Source: a virus. Taken from it: a stretch of DNA of 43,150 bases. A program made the translations under genes and the position numbers. The notes beneath the pieces were generated by a model. The model saw nothing but the letters and a program-made list of their open reading frames with translations, was not told the origin of the DNA and ran no database searches. This document shows positions 21,451-30,373 of this stretch, one piece after another. Where the stretch lies: the IMG/VR virus record IMGVR_UViG_3300012354_000003, positions 1 to 43,150 of that record; one strand, given 5' to 3'. Numbering within the stretch: position 1 is the stretch's first letter; each line of letters begins with the position of its first letter.

Positions 21451-21991
21451 TCTGTTGCTCGTTTAATGTGTTAACCGCACCATGCAACTGATCTGTCATG
21501 CTCTGAGGTACAGCACCAAGGATCTCCTCGACACTTTTACGGCCTCTGATGACTCTAGCCTCGACCAGTCGGCGTTGATGAAAGTCTGCCAGATGCAGTT
21601 TCTTTCCCTCACGCTGCAAGATCTCAGTCACCAGTTGGCGGACAATCACCTGTGCTTCATTACCAAGTATATTTCGCGTCTTCCCGCTAGGGATAATAAT
21701 CCTATTCACAATCGGCATCTTCGCTGGATGATCCTTGTTCTTTAGCGATAGGCCATAATTCTGCTGTACGGCGGATTCACTTAAACTCACGACAGAGGTA
21801 TGCTGATCATGCCTGATCTGGAACGGCACATTAACTGGTTTGCTCTGCCCAACTTGGCCAACAAAGTCAACACTCAGCGGATTAAAGATCGTCACGTACT
21901 CGTACTCACTTGCTCCGTCTAGGGTTGAGCCTGGTTCGGCGGTATTCTCAACTATTGCTCCAGGACCGGCCGCTTGGTTATTCTGATCCAT
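21308..21991 (-). CDS. Hypothetical virion-operon protein with disordered tail (227 aa)
   Basis: ATG 21989-21991, GAGGG upstream. Residues 30-130 form a beta-rich domain (YVTIFNPLSVDFVGQVGQSKPVNVPF); 95-175 are helical and basic; the last 50 residues are disordered (Ser/Asp/Gly/Asn). That disordered tail is encoded where the coiled-coil gene overlaps. Function unknown. Confidence 0.65.
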   Translation of the reverse strand: MDQNNQAAGPGAIVENTAEPGSTLDGASEYEYVTIFNPLSVDFVGQVGQSKPVNVPFQIRHDQHTSVVSLSESAVQQNYGLSLKNKDHPAKMPIVNRIIIPSGKTRNILGNEAQVIVRQLVTEILQREGKKLHLADFHQRRLVEARVIRGRKSVEEILGAVPQSMTDQLHGAVNTLNEQQNEQEFPSLESSPTDAGNDDGSGDNGDASSPRQNGIRSNRGRAAKTPV

Positions 21992-22223
21992 TCTCACTAC
22001 CCTCGCTCTCTTGGTTTAATGACTCCTCGACATCAATAACAGAAGTAGGATCAGGAGCGGGTTGGGGAATGGTCTCATCAATCTCCTGGATCAAATCACC
22101 ATATGCACTATACGCCCCTTGAAGCCGATTCATTTCAACATCAATACTAGCCTTCTGCTGCAACAACTCATTGAACCTAGCCTCAGCCTCAGTCCGTTTC
22201 TTTTCAAGATTTACCACGTCCAT
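21978..22223 (-). CDS. Small helical protein from a leaderless-type promoter (81 aa)
   Basis: MDVVNLEKKRTEAEARFNEL begins at ATG 22221-22223. A longer frame upstream would read through the promoter and is rejected. Helical then acidic disordered tail. No ribosome site is visible, and the -10 element lies only 8 bases upstream, so the mRNA is probably leaderless. Confidence 0.6.
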   Translation of the reverse strand: MDVVNLEKKRTEAEARFNELLQQKASIDVEMNRLQGAYSAYGDLIQEIDETIPQPAPDPTSVIDVEESLNQESEGSENGSE

Positions 22224-22231
22224 ATGTGAGC

Positions 22232-22265
22232 ATAATAGCATAAACAGAACAGAAATAGAACATGC
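22232..22265 (-). promoter_or_regulatory. AGAACA box site 2 with extended -10
   Basis: 22236-22265 is an exact 30-bp inverted copy of 7587-7616. In minus sense it ends in TGC-TATTAT (-10 at 22237-22232). Same architecture as the chaperonin promoter. Confidence 0.7.
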
Positions 22266-22282
22266 GAGACAAAAAAGCCCTG

Positions 22283-22888
22283 CTACGAAGTTGCGAACGG
22301 CGTGCTGGGCGTGCCGCCTGCGATCGTCATACCAACAGCCTCCCATAACGTCGCACTGACACAAGTAAAGCGTAACCAGCTACCGATGATGCCCCCTGTC
22401 GCATTTGTCGAAGCGGCAGCCTGCGTGACGGCCAAATGAGTCGTACCATTACCGACCCATGACTTATTGGCAGTATTATCGACATTGCCCAAGATAGCCC
22501 CAGCGACAAGAGTTGTGCCGGCATCGGTGATGACCTTATAACTGTTGCTCGTCACGGTAACTGTGGTCATGAAATCAAACTCTAGACCAACAGCCGGTGC
22601 AGGCAGAGTATAAACAATCCCGGCAGCCCGGTCGAATAAACAGACAGATCCACTCTGTGCTGCTGTTAATGTTACAGTCGCGCCACTGCCAGAGATGACG
22701 CTTGCCTTGCTATTAGTTGCGCCAGTAAAGGTAGTTGTACCTGTTACAGCCAAGTTTCCTGTTACTGTCGCGTTGCCACCAACAGCCAGCGTCGCAGCTG
22801 TGCCAGAAAGCGTGACCGGAAGTTTAGTACTCAAACCACGTGCCTGCTTCACCGCTGGATCGTAGTTCTCGATATATATGTTAGCCAT
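22283..22888 (-). CDS. Head-fibre/decoration-type virion protein (201 aa)
   Basis: N-terminal NIYIENYDPAVKQARGLSTKLPV; a middle with GNATVTGNLAVTGTTTFTG repeats typical of phage fibre/decoration proteins; and a C-terminal beta domain (SWLRFTCVSATLWEAVGM). Location after the coat genes suggests capsid surface. ATG after cassette-free short gap. Confidence 0.65.
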   Translation of the reverse strand: MANIYIENYDPAVKQARGLSTKLPVTLSGTAATLAVGGNATVTGNLAVTGTTTFTGATNSKASVISGSGATVTLTAAQSGSVCLFDRAAGIVYTLPAPAVGLEFDFMTTVTVTSNSYKVITDAGTTLVAGAILGNVDNTANKSWVGNGTTHLAVTQAAASTNATGGIIGSWLRFTCVSATLWEAVGMTIAGGTPSTPFATS

Positions 22889-22890
22889 GA

Positions 22891-23139
22891 CTATACCCGA
22901 CCGCCCTGCTTCTTATCTTCTAGTGCTCGTTCAGCAGCATCTAGCTCACTCTGAGCTTGAAGCACCTTCAGCTTTGCCTCTTCAACAGCGCCATAGTAAG
23001 CGTTGATGTGAACAGTACCAGGCACGTGAACGTACTCGGGCTCTTCGACAGGCTCCGTAATGACTATCACCTTATCAACTGATGTTTCAGGAAGCTCTGA
23101 TTTCTTAACCTTAACTTCTACTTTGGTATCTTCGTTCAT
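22891..23139 (-). CDS. Small charged virion-operon protein (82 aa)
   Basis: Lys/Glu/Val-rich N-terminus (EVKVKKSELPETSVDKVIVI) and C-terminal helix (EEAKLKVLQAQSELDAAERALED). No family recognised; between the two likely capsid-surface proteins. Confidence 0.55.
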   Translation of the reverse strand: MNEDTKVEVKVKKSELPETSVDKVIVITEPVEEPEYVHVPGTVHINAYYGAVEEAKLKVLQAQSELDAAERALEDKKQGGRV

Positions 23140-23150
23140 TGCGATCCCCC

Positions 23151-23888
23151 CTAGCTTAAAGTCAAGTTCACCAGTTGATATTGACCGGATACACCGAGCT
23201 GCATCGCAACGCCATAGGTTGGCAAGGTAGCCACCTTTAGTGAGCCAGATCCAGCAACACCTGAAGCGGCCTGTGATACTTCTTCACCTAGTGTGTAAAC
23301 AGTCGCATCGCTCAATAGCGGACAAGGACCGCCGACTTGCAACCAACCATAGTTGGCAATCGGCAGACTTGATCCAGTAAAGACACCGATTGGAGGTCCA
23401 CCAGCAGTAGCGGCGGATGGAGTAAGTGTCGCGCCGCTATACAGGGCGGGAAACAAACTTGTCTTAGTAGAGGTCGTAATCGCTGTTTGGATCGGCTCAA
23501 CCAAGGTTAGGGTCAGGTTACCAGTAGTCGTTGCTTGGGCTGGATTCCCTTTAATCAGGTAACCAATACCTAAGCCAGTCGAGGTAGCGTTACACCACAG
23601 CGTGCCACCCGCATACTGATCGAGAGTTGCGGCAGTACCACCCAGCGTTACTGTTACAGCGAAGTCACCAACCGCTGCGGCGGCGGCTGTCACCAAGTTA
23701 ACATGGTTGGCGACGACTAATGCACCGTCATTCATCTTGCCAGGGGCAAGGGCGACCAGTCCACCTTTACCATAGCGGAACTTTCGGCCATCGTCAGTCT
23801 CCGCTGATTGGCCTAGGGCAGCCGCACCCTGAGTACTTGATACTGTGCGTGCATCTTGGTCAAAGATCTGCATTCTTGCTGCTAACAT
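23151..23888 (-). CDS. Capsid decoration/stabilisation protein candidate (245 aa)
   Basis: Follows the coat gene by 26 bases with GGAGAA ribosome site. Ala/Thr/Gly-rich beta protein with F-R-Y-G-K-G-G-L-V-A-L-A-P-G-K near residues 37-51, a pattern found in small proteins next to coat genes of many podoviruses. No signal or membrane span. Confidence 0.65.
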   Translation of the reverse strand: MLAARMQIFDQDARTVSSTQGAAALGQSAETDDGRKFRYGKGGLVALAPGKMNDGALVVANHVNLVTAAAAAVGDFAVTVTLGGTAATLDQYAGGTLWCNATSTGLGIGYLIKGNPAQATTTGNLTLTLVEPIQTAITTSTKTSLFPALYSGATLTPSAATAGGPPIGVFTGSSLPIANYGWLQVGGPCPLLSDATVYTLGEEVSQAASGVAGSGSLKVATLPTYGVAMQLGVSGQYQLVNLTLS

Positions 23889-23914
23889 AATAGTTTCTCC
23901 ATATTCCTTTCTAC

Positions 23915-24988
23915 TTAAGTCGCTGTAATGGCGCTGATCAGCGCGTTACGGTTAGGGTTCTCGCAGTAGAAGTTACCGTACATGACAAAGATTCCGACTT
24001 CGCTCAGTGCGTTGACAGGGCTCATGAATTCGCGGAACTGGAATGAACTCACTTTGTAATCGTCGTAGGCACCGGCGGTAACACTTTCAGTCGTCGCAAC
24101 AATGTTCAGGCCAACTAATGGCAAGCTGCGGAAGTGGAACCAGTCTTCGTTCAGGAACCACATCTTACCGGCTGGACTCTTTTGGTCGCGGACAAGTGGT
24201 TTTGCGCGGAAGCGAGTAGAGGTCGCGCCACCGTTCAGGCTGAAGCCCTCACCTGCACTCGGGGCTTGCTTGACAGCCGTTGAGCCATTGATGAATTCGC
24301 CACCCAGACCCGAGAAGGTTGAGCGAACAGTTGGTTCCAGCAAGCTGTCGTACAAGCTCCAGACAGTCTGGTTCGTCAGGATAACATTCGGCGTTTCGCT
24401 CATATCGCCCGAGATAGTCGCACCATCATCAGCCGAAGCCATCGTGGCGAGGTCAAGGACACCAGCCGAAGCACTGACCAAGAATCCGTTAATCGTTGGG
24501 TAAGTAGCGCGCGTCAGGCCACCGTAGCTCGAGGTGCTCGTGCCGTCGTCGACAATCAGTGCCAAACCGTCAAAGTCATTACCGCTACCAATACCATAGA
24601 AGATGTTAGCGAGGGCTGTGACCATTGAGTTCTGAGCATACTGATAGGACACTTTGTACAGATCAATCACACCAGCTGGTGTCGCGTTGATCGATCGCTC
24701 GACAACCGAGATACCGACGGGTTGGGCATAACCAGTAGGATACCAGGTCATATTAACCGTGTTCATATCGATAGCAGTATCGAATGTTTCTACACCTTTA
24801 AAACTCTGGCCAAGGCTCGAGTTATTAACAAAGATCGGACTCTGATAGCTGCGGCCGTTCCAACGATCTGGACGGCTAACAACGCGCTTCATGATTTCAC
24901 TAGAGCGGTTGACGGTATCAACAACTTTCGCGTTGATTTCTTCGAGAGTGATGTTATTCACTCTGTCATTCTGTGCTGTCTGCGACAT
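23915..24988 (-). CDS. Major capsid (coat) protein
   Basis: 357 aa, GGGAGA ribosome site. Between scaffold and decoration-type genes; has the strongest virion promoter (25068-25096). HK97-fold-like composition: N-terminal helix (TLEEINAKVVDTVNRSSEIMKRV), W-F-L-N-E-D-W-F-H-F-R strand and F-V-M-Y-G-N-F-Y-C-E-N-P-N-R-N C-terminal segment typical of podovirus coat proteins. Coat assembles on the scaffold (next upstream gene) around the portal. Confidence 0.85.
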   Translation of the reverse strand: MSQTAQNDRVNNITLEEINAKVVDTVNRSSEIMKRVVSRPDRWNGRSYQSPIFVNNSSLGQSFKGVETFDTAIDMNTVNMTWYPTGYAQPVGISVVERSINATPAGVIDLYKVSYQYAQNSMVTALANIFYGIGSGNDFDGLALIVDDGTSTSSYGGLTRATYPTINGFLVSASAGVLDLATMASADDGATISGDMSETPNVILTNQTVWSLYDSLLEPTVRSTFSGLGGEFINGSTAVKQAPSAGEGFSLNGGATSTRFRAKPLVRDQKSPAGKMWFLNEDWFHFRSLPLVGLNIVATTESVTAGAYDDYKVSSFQFREFMSPVNALSEVGIFVMYGNFYCENPNRNALISAITAT

Positions 24989-24994
24989 ACTTTC

Positions 24995-25073
24995 TCCCTG
25001 TGTAATGCCAGGGAATGCCTAAATAGAAAATTCCCCAACTGGTTAGTTAGGGAATGCCATTGCCTACATTATC
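24995..25073 (-). promoter_or_regulatory. Coat-gene leader: cassette copy F with two SD-region hairpins
   Basis: Minus strand, after the -10 at 25073-25068: ATTCCCTAACT (25055-25045) pairs with AGTTGGGGAAT (25040-25030) with one U-G pair. TCCCTG (25014-25009) then pairs with CAGGGA (25000-24995), which contains the ribosome site of the coat gene. Same CCC/GGG logic as the other cassettes but more elaborate. Confidence 0.7.
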
Positions 25074-25096
25074 TGATAGTTTCCAGGCCAAGTCAA
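25068..25096 (-). promoter_or_regulatory. Sigma-70 promoter of the coat gene
   Basis: Minus strand: TTGACT (25096-25091), 17-bp spacer, GATAAT (25073-25068). AGAACA box site 3 (25095-25113) abuts and overlaps the -35 by two bases. Confidence 0.8.
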
Positions 25097-25113
25097 GAAC
25101 AAAAATAGAACAG
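25095..25113. promoter_or_regulatory. AGAACA box, site 3
   Basis: AGAACAAAAATAGAACA core in plus sense, immediately upstream of the coat promoter -35. Confidence 0.65.
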
Positions 25114-25116
25114 TTA

Positions 25117-26022
25117 TTAAAATCCCCAGCCAGAATTTATATCACGCAGGCTACCACCCCGCCCAACCGCTATACCCTTCGGCACATTGGATACGGGTGC
25201 AGGCGATGATCCTGCGACACGGGCGCCAGCTACCTTGCGAGCCTCAGCTGCTTGGGCTTTAACATCGGTCGCTTTTTGGTCACGCTGCTCTAGCATCATC
25301 CCATTGTAAGCATCAATCGCCGATGTCACTGGCTGAATACCCGCCCGCAATCGTGCAGCGTTCTCCTTGGTCATGTAGTTAATCAGCTCAATCTGCTCTT
25401 TGACACCCGGCTGCTTAGCTATTTCTGGATCACGCCAGTCAGCTGCCATCAGCGCGGCTGAAACCTTCGGCAATTTACCTTTAGATACCAGATAGGTGAT
25501 CTCATTGACAGTTCGAGTAGTCGCCGCTTCTCGTTCTTCTTGGGTACCAACTTGCGTATCATAGGTCTTCTTTTTCTCTTCCCAGACAGATTTATCGCGC
25601 TCTTGGCTTGTCTCCATCTTGGTAGCCAGGCGCTGTGCCTTGAGTAGCGAAGCCGATGTGCCGAAATTAGCATCTTTTTCTAACAGCGCATCCCAATCAT
25701 CGAGCGAGGCAATCTTAACTGTTTTGGCATTTTTGCCCTCTTCATCATAGACAGTTACTTCAAATGAATAATCTTTGGGCTGATATTCACCAGGATCGTC
25801 AGCCGTGACGACAGGAGTAGGATCATCGTACTCTTCGATAGGCTCGACTGGGTCATCCTCGTCAACCACATCATCTGCTGGGGCAGGACGCAGATCGCCG
25901 CCGCCCTCTTTCTTAACGCCTGGCTCAATGATCTGTGCACCATTACCCCACTCGCTCAGCTCATCAGCTGTCAGCACATGTCCTCTTACTTCAGTTGGTT
26001 GGTTTTGCTTGTCGTCTTCCAT
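25117..26022 (-). CDS. Scaffolding protein
   Basis: 301 aa between portal and coat. Acidic Pro/Asp-rich N-terminus (DPVEPIEEYDDPTPVV), long charged helical middle (LLKAQRLATKMETSQERDKS) and basic C-terminal end (GVAVGRGGSLRDI-like) fit podovirus scaffolds, whose basic C-terminus contacts coat. Call rests on position, size and composition. Confidence 0.75.
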   Translation of the reverse strand: MEDDKQNQPTEVRGHVLTADELSEWGNGAQIIEPGVKKEGGGDLRPAPADDVVDEDDPVEPIEEYDDPTPVVTADDPGEYQPKDYSFEVTVYDEEGKNAKTVKIASLDDWDALLEKDANFGTSASLLKAQRLATKMETSQERDKSVWEEKKKTYDTQVGTQEEREAATTRTVNEITYLVSKGKLPKVSAALMAADWRDPEIAKQPGVKEQIELINYMTKENAARLRAGIQPVTSAIDAYNGMMLEQRDQKATDVKAQAAEARKVAGARVAGSSPAPVSNVPKGIAVGRGGSLRDINSGWGF

Positions 26023-26034
26023 AGATTCTCCTTA

Positions 26035-28122
26035 TTATTGCGTTGGTACGGGTGGGGCTGACTGAACAGGTGGCGCACCGGCCGGACTGCCGGGGACTGC
26101 TGGTAGCCCACCGGGCTGGGGCTGGCCTGGGGCACCGGGTGTGCCAGTAGGTACCGGCTGGGGTGAGGGCATCGGAATCATTCCGGCATCGTCTAGGATC
26201 AATTCTTGTAGACCAGCGCTATCATTAGCGACATGCTGAACAGCCATCTGGAAAGCCGTGATACGTTGGGCAGCCTCAGGATCAGTGCCCTGGAGTTTAG
26301 AAAAGCGATTCTTTGATACAAAATCGTTAAAGTAATTGATGTAATCAGCATCATAGTCATCGCGCTCTTCGGGCACCTTGTTCTCAATGAGCAATTTGAT
26401 GTCAGCCTCAGCCGAGGTATTAATCTGCGATAGCTCAATAGATTTGGTGTATGCAGCTGGGTCCAATTTGCTCTTCATGTATCGCTCAGCTCGTACATCT
26501 GGGTTAGGCAGCCCCAAATCGTCCATCAGTGTGCGATAGTCAATCGACTGACCAGTTTGCCATAGTTGCAGCGCAGTAGCACGAATCTGTTGCTTGTCCA
26601 ACGGCAACGTCGAATCAACTTGCACACCAATCTTCACGTTCGAGTCGATATTATCACCATTGATCATGATGAACTCGTACTTACCGTCTGCTCCTTTGCA
26701 CTGGAACCAATAATCGTCGGTATAATAGACGCGCATCATCTGGAGCTTAATCTTGTAATACTCCTCCATGCTGGTTGAGACGGCCTTCACTAGGTCATCT
26801 TGCAGCATCCCAGCCTGTTGTTTGACCATCATGTCACGACCCAGAGTATCCTGTTTGTCAGGCGATGCACCCCGGAACTGTGAGGGCGTCCCCATCATGA
26901 CGTCAATCTCATTACGGGTGTCTAGCAGCGTGTTGTACACATATGCTGGTAGTTCTGGAGATCCAACATTGACCAATGCTTTGCTCACATCATCTGAATC
27001 AGCCAGCGCCACTGTCTTGGCGCCCTTATTCACGATCTTGTAGGCGTCCTCAGCACTAAAGGACTTCTTACTAGCCACCCAACGTCCATTTACATAGTCT
27101 GCATTCTCCCAAATCTGTCGTCCGCGTCGGTTCAGCATCTCCTGCAGCGGGCGAGCCTGCTCAAACAGACACGTCTCGTCGATAAATGAATGTCCTAGGT
27201 TGATATAATTAAAGGCCACAAATGGTTTCGGAGGCCGCTGCAGCACATTCGTCATCTTATCTTTCTTGTCATCACCCGTGTACATCCAGTTTGGGTTAGG
27301 CATCTTGTCCAGAATCAGTTTATACTCTGGTACAAACCAGGCCACGCCCTCTTTCGGTACATTCTTCTCCATATAGGTGAACCATGCCTCAAAGTACGTC
27401 ACAAACCGCGCCATCTGCGTATAACGACCCTGCTTAATCGAATAGACCACACGGATTTCATTAGCTTTCTTCGGAAACCTGGCGATCAGTTCGTCCACTG
27501 AACACCGCACACGGTGATAAATAATGTTCGGATTCCCAAGATAAGGCGCGAACCGATCAACGATAATATCCTCAGGGTTACACACCTCAGTCACCACATC
27601 CCCATACATCCCTGCATTCGGATCAAAGCGCAGTTTCAAATATCCCCGCTTACGAGTGATCAGATTAAGTACCGCTGCCCGCGTCTTTGCCTCAACCTTC
27701 TCATCGGCTGAATGCTGATACAACGCACTCTGCAAATCCCGCGCACCCTTCAGATAAATCTCATCGCCCCGGCTCGGTGTCAGCTCTGGAACCGCCAATT
27801 GCCCAGTAGCATAGCTTAGAATCGCTCGGATAGAAGAAAACAGCCGATTATCCTTATACTTCGCATCATCCTGCAAGAACTTAATATCCTCCAGCTGGTC
27901 ACCTAGCAGGAAGTTAACATTCTCTTTATCGACTTTCTGCAGTTGCCAAGGCTTCTGATTCCAATACTGGACATTCAAATCCAGCGAATCAATCAGCATC
28001 TTCTGCAATCGGTCATCCGGCATCGACAAATTGAACAGTTCATACTCTTCATCAGGCAAATACGTCTCGCTAAACAGCGGTTCGTATGCATTATTAGTCT
28101 GAGTGTAAGGATTACCGTCCAC
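26035..28122 (-). CDS. Portal protein, P22-like
   Basis: 695 aa, GTG start at 28120-28122 overlapping the HNH gene by 11 bases. Typical portal layout: N-terminal helical wing ([23 protein letters not shown]), the core with [32 protein letters not shown] and the [19 protein letters not shown] motif, then a Pro/Gly-rich tail of about 45 residues. Forms the dodecameric DNA channel and docks the terminase. Confidence 0.9.
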   Translation of the reverse strand: MDGNPYTQTNNAYEPLFSETYLPDEEYELFNLSMPDDRLQKMLIDSLDLNVQYWNQKPWQLQKVDKENVNFLLGDQLEDIKFLQDDAKYKDNRLFSSIRAILSYATGQLAVPELTPSRGDEIYLKGARDLQSALYQHSADEKVEAKTRAAVLNLITRKRGYLKLRFDPNAGMYGDVVTEVCNPEDIIVDRFAPYLGNPNIIYHRVRCSVDELIARFPKKANEIRVVYSIKQGRYTQMARFVTYFEAWFTYMEKNVPKEGVAWFVPEYKLILDKMPNPNWMYTGDDKKDKMTNVLQRPPKPFVAFNYINLGHSFIDETCLFEQARPLQEMLNRRGRQIWENADYVNGRWVASKKSFSAEDAYKIVNKGAKTVALADSDDVSKALVNVGSPELPAYVYNTLLDTRNEIDVMMGTPSQFRGASPDKQDTLGRDMMVKQQAGMLQDDLVKAVSTSMEEYYKIKLQMMRVYYTDDYWFQCKGADGKYEFIMINGDNIDSNVKIGVQVDSTLPLDKQQIRATALQLWQTGQSIDYRTLMDDLGLPNPDVRAERYMKSKLDPAAYTKSIELSQINTSAEADIKLLIENKVPEERDDYDADYINYFNDFVSKNRFSKLQGTDPEAAQRITAFQMAVQHVANDSAGLQELILDDAGMIPMPSPQPVPTGTPGAPGQPQPGGLPAVPGSPAGAPPVQSAPPVPTQ

Positions 28123-28594
28123 GGGTTAGAGCTTCCACCGGGCTTAAACCTGCGCGTATCCGAGAGTGAATGGTAGTGTCTGGTAGATCCAACTCTCGCG
28201 ACCACTGAGATATAGTCAGCTTTTCTCCGCGATACTCTATATAGTGGCTGCTGCGTCGATTGTTAGCCTGCTCACTTCGCGTTGCCCATCGGCAGTTGCC
28301 GGGCTCGTAACCGCCCTCGTTATCGATACGCTCAATGGTATGCCCGAGAGTTGGACGACTACCCATGTCGATGGCAAAGGCATCGTAGCTATTCGCCCAC
28401 CGATCACACATTTGTATCCCACGTCCACCGTAATAGAGATATTCTTTGCGGCTTTCAGAGTAGCATCGACGTCTAATGCCGATCCATATTACGTAGAGTG
28501 GCCTCTCATCCGTGTAATGTCTATTCCGATGTGCCTGATTCTTGTAGTCAGTGTACTTGCATTCAGCATCTTCACAGAATAGTTTATTCCCCAT
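28112..28594 (-). CDS. HNH homing-type endonuclease (free-standing)
   Basis: 160 aa. [10 protein letters not shown]...[13 protein letters not shown] followed by [30 protein letters not shown] is the standard free-standing HNH/AP2-type phage endonuclease core (H-N-H: His105, Asn119 region, N131). A C-terminal segment ([32 protein letters not shown]) is the usual NUMOD/HTH DNA-binding module. Inserted just before the portal gene and under a copy of the virion leader cassette, with its own start codon built into the hairpin. Confidence 0.88.
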   Translation of the reverse strand: MGNKLFCEDAECKYTDYKNQAHRNRHYTDERPLYVIWIGIRRRCYSESRKEYLYYGGRGIQMCDRWANSYDAFAIDMGSRPTLGHTIERIDNEGGYEPGNCRWATRSEQANNRRSSHYIEYRGEKLTISQWSRELDLPDTTIHSRIRAGLSPVEALTRGR

Positions 28595-28638
28595 ACCAAA
28601 CTCCGCTATGGGGAATATCCGCTGTTGCCCTAATTGTA
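28586..28638 (-). promoter_or_regulatory. Leader cassette copy D (start codon in the stem)
   Basis: Minus strand: TAGTACAAT (-10 at 28638-28633), CAGCGGATATTCCCC, then ATTCCCCAT (28616-28608) pairs perfectly with ATGGGGAAT (28594-28586). The ATG of the HNH gene is inside the stem and its ribosome site CGGAG in the 13-base loop. Confidence 0.75.
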
Positions 28639-28653
28639 CTATTTTTGTTCTAG
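28636..28653. promoter_or_regulatory. AGAACA box, site 4
   Basis: Minus sense AGAACAAAAATAGTACA, one mismatch to the others, overlapping the -10 of cassette D by three bases. Confidence 0.55.
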
Positions 28654-28674
28654 CTTAGCTAGGCTTTTATTCGC

Positions 28675-28914
28675 TTATCTCTGATGGAAAAGCCTTTTGA
28701 ATAGGAACTTTACTGCGTCTAAGGGATACTCACGAGCCTGTCTCCAGCACCAATGACCCCATTGCATACAAGCGTGTCGTCGGTAGTCGCTCATGAAGTT
28801 GCTCTTATAGATATGCTGGTAATAGGCGACGCTCGTGCCATCGTCAACGTTCAAGTTGCTCAGATCATCCCGCTGAATTTCTTTACCTTTGTAAAATATC
28901 TTGTCGAAACTCAT
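28675..28914 (-). CDS. Hypothetical protein (79 aa)
   Basis: First of a run of small coupled genes between terminase and portal; last in transcription order. Contains C-M-Q-W-G-H-W-C-W-R, an aromatic/Cys cluster, and a basic C-terminus. ATGA overlap with the preceding gene. No family recognised. Confidence 0.6.
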   Translation of the reverse strand: MSFDKIFYKGKEIQRDDLSNLNVDDGTSVAYYQHIYKSNFMSDYRRHACMQWGHWCWRQAREYPLDAVKFLFKRLFHQR

Positions 28915-29243
28915 CCGAATACCGCCCTGTACAGATACTCAATTGGATCATCGGCTATTACGGCTTGCATCGGGTGGTACTGGTAAGCGAGAGTGGAGAA
29001 CTGCCATGTGTTACCGTCTTCATCTACTTCTAGGTGGCGCACCATTTTGGCCCCAAACAAAGCACGGGCAAAGTCGTGGTTGAATAGAAAACTATAGATC
29101 GGACGAGGATCGTATTGCTCATAAGTCTCTTCATTCAGTTCATGATTCCAGGGATTGTATTCCCACGAGTCGAGTAGTACGTCATCCCATCCGCCCTTGG
29201 TTGCTTTTCGTACCAATGCTTCTAGTTTCTCAGCTTGCGTCAT
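28911..29243 (-). CDS. Hypothetical acidic protein (110 aa)
   Basis: N-terminus TQAEKLEALVRKATKGGW, then Trp/Tyr/Asp-rich, ending P-I-E-Y-L-Y-R-A-V-F-G. This family pattern (short phage protein with W-D-D...Y-N-P-W-N-H) is seen in accessory regions but has no assigned function. Coupled on both sides. Confidence 0.6.
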   Translation of the reverse strand: MTQAEKLEALVRKATKGGWDDVLLDSWEYNPWNHELNEETYEQYDPRPIYSFLFNHDFARALFGAKMVRHLEVDEDGNTWQFSTLAYQYHPMQAVIADDPIEYLYRAVFG

Positions 29244-29380
29244 TCCAAGTCCAGCCTCTCTTCAATATTCTGAATCCGTCGCATCATAGCAAACAGCACA
29301 TCGTATAAGGCTGCCTCAAAATCCTCAGTACCGCTCAGCTGAGTACCCAATGCTTCAAGTTTTCGTTCAGCGTCTTTCAT
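29240..29380 (-). CDS. Small helical protein (46 aa)
   Basis: MKDAERKLEALGTQLSG start; helical heptads. ATGA overlaps at both ends (29377-29380 and 29240-29243) show it is translated. Function unknown. Confidence 0.55.
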   Translation of the reverse strand: MKDAERKLEALGTQLSGTEDFEAALYDVLFAMMRRIQNIEERLDLE

Positions 29381-29586
29381 AGCGACACAACCTCGATTCC
29401 CCTAAAAAGGCTAACTTGCCCATTACGCCCACCATAGCCCTTAGCCCATGCTTTATACAGCCCAGCATCAATATACAGCTGCTCTGGAGTATGGCCGAGA
29501 GACTTATCAACCGAGTTATAAATAGCCGCCATTACGCTCAGAACCGGACCATCGTAATCATCGGCAAATATTTGTTCTTGGCTCAT
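29377..29586 (-). CDS. Hypothetical protein (69 aa)
   Basis: Acidic N-terminus (QEQIFADDYDGPVLSVMAA), C-terminal G-Y-G-G-R-N-G-Q. Coupled by 4-base overlaps. Unrecognised. Confidence 0.55.
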   Translation of the reverse strand: MSQEQIFADDYDGPVLSVMAAIYNSVDKSLGHTPEQLYIDAGLYKAWAKGYGGRNGQVSLFRGIEVVSL

Positions 29587-29798
29587 AAGCCCCTCAAAGC
29601 ACTTCCTCGTTGTCGTTTCATGCGCCGTAAAGCCTCATACTTCAACAAGTTTACTTCTTCGCCAATCTCACGAGCCGCGTCATACTCCGCACGGCGTATA
29701 TGCTCTTCAAGTCTCCACGAGGTGTCTGTTAACACACCGAGCAACTTTTCATCATCCCATTCTTTGATTTCCTCTGAGAAAGCTTGGGTCATGACCAT
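29583..29798 (-). CDS. Helical charged protein (71 aa)
   Basis: GGAG 7 bases before ATG 29798. Almost wholly helical (DEKLLGVLTDTSWRLEEHIRRAEYDAAREI). Unrecognised; coupled to the 69-aa gene. Confidence 0.55.
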   Translation of the reverse strand: MVMTQAFSEEIKEWDDEKLLGVLTDTSWRLEEHIRRAEYDAAREIGEEVNLLKYEALRRMKRQRGSALRGL

Positions 29799-30130
29799 CT
29801 AATCTCTCCGCCCTGTTTAGGATCAGATGCAAGTATCCGAGTCATTAATACATTTGACTTGAGAACTGAATCAACAGCTCTAGCAATAATAACGCCATGA
29901 TAGCGATAACCAATTGGCTTACCAACCCCGACTTGCATTGGCTGCCAACCCTCAAACTCGCCGTATTCTCCATACGCTCGATATTTCTTAGTGCGATACT
30001 TGGCATACACAGCACTATAATAGACCTTGCGCTCGCTATCCAGTTCAGCATACTCATCGGGAAATAATTTAGCTTCCCAGCCCTCAGGGGGTTTATCCGT
30101 AAGTTGCGTGACTTGTTCGTTGAATTTCAT
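29789..30130 (-). CDS. Hypothetical protein (113 aa)
   Basis: Starts MKFNEQVTQLTDKPPEGW at ATG 30128-30130; the longer frame lacks a ribosome site. Lys/Tyr/Gly-rich. Contains Q-P-M-Q-V-G-V-G-K-P-I-G-Y-R-Y. No family recognised. Confidence 0.55.
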   Translation of the reverse strand: MKFNEQVTQLTDKPPEGWEAKLFPDEYAELDSERKVYYSAVYAKYRTKKYRAYGEYGEFEGWQPMQVGVGKPIGYRYHGVIIARAVDSVLKSNVLMTRILASDPKQGGEIRWS

Positions 30131-30372
30131 AACTCCCCCAATAGCTCTTCTGGCCAAGTAATATTCAGACCATCAAAGTACGCACCTCGCGATCCGCGGC
30201 CAGACATCCTGAGGTCTTTAAGATCACTGAGCCCAAAATCGTATATCGTCATAGGCGATAATATGGCTTTCACCACAATAGTAGACCCATTATAAATGGT
30301 GATATCACGCATTTTTGATGTCATGTTCCTAACCTGATGCAATCTGCACTTGTCCCCATAAAGTATCCTCAT
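30127..30372 (-). CDS. Hypothetical protein (81 aa)
   Basis: AGGACT precedes ATG 30372; Met17 (AGGAAC upstream) is an equally good start. Beta-prone (DITIYNGSTIVVKAILS). C-terminal N-I-T-W-P-E-E-L. Unrecognised. Confidence 0.5.
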   Translation of the reverse strand: MRILYGDKCRLHQVRNMTSKMRDITIYNGSTIVVKAILSPMTIYDFGLSDLKDLRMSGRGSRGAYFDGLNITWPEELLGEL

Positions 30373-30373
30373 C

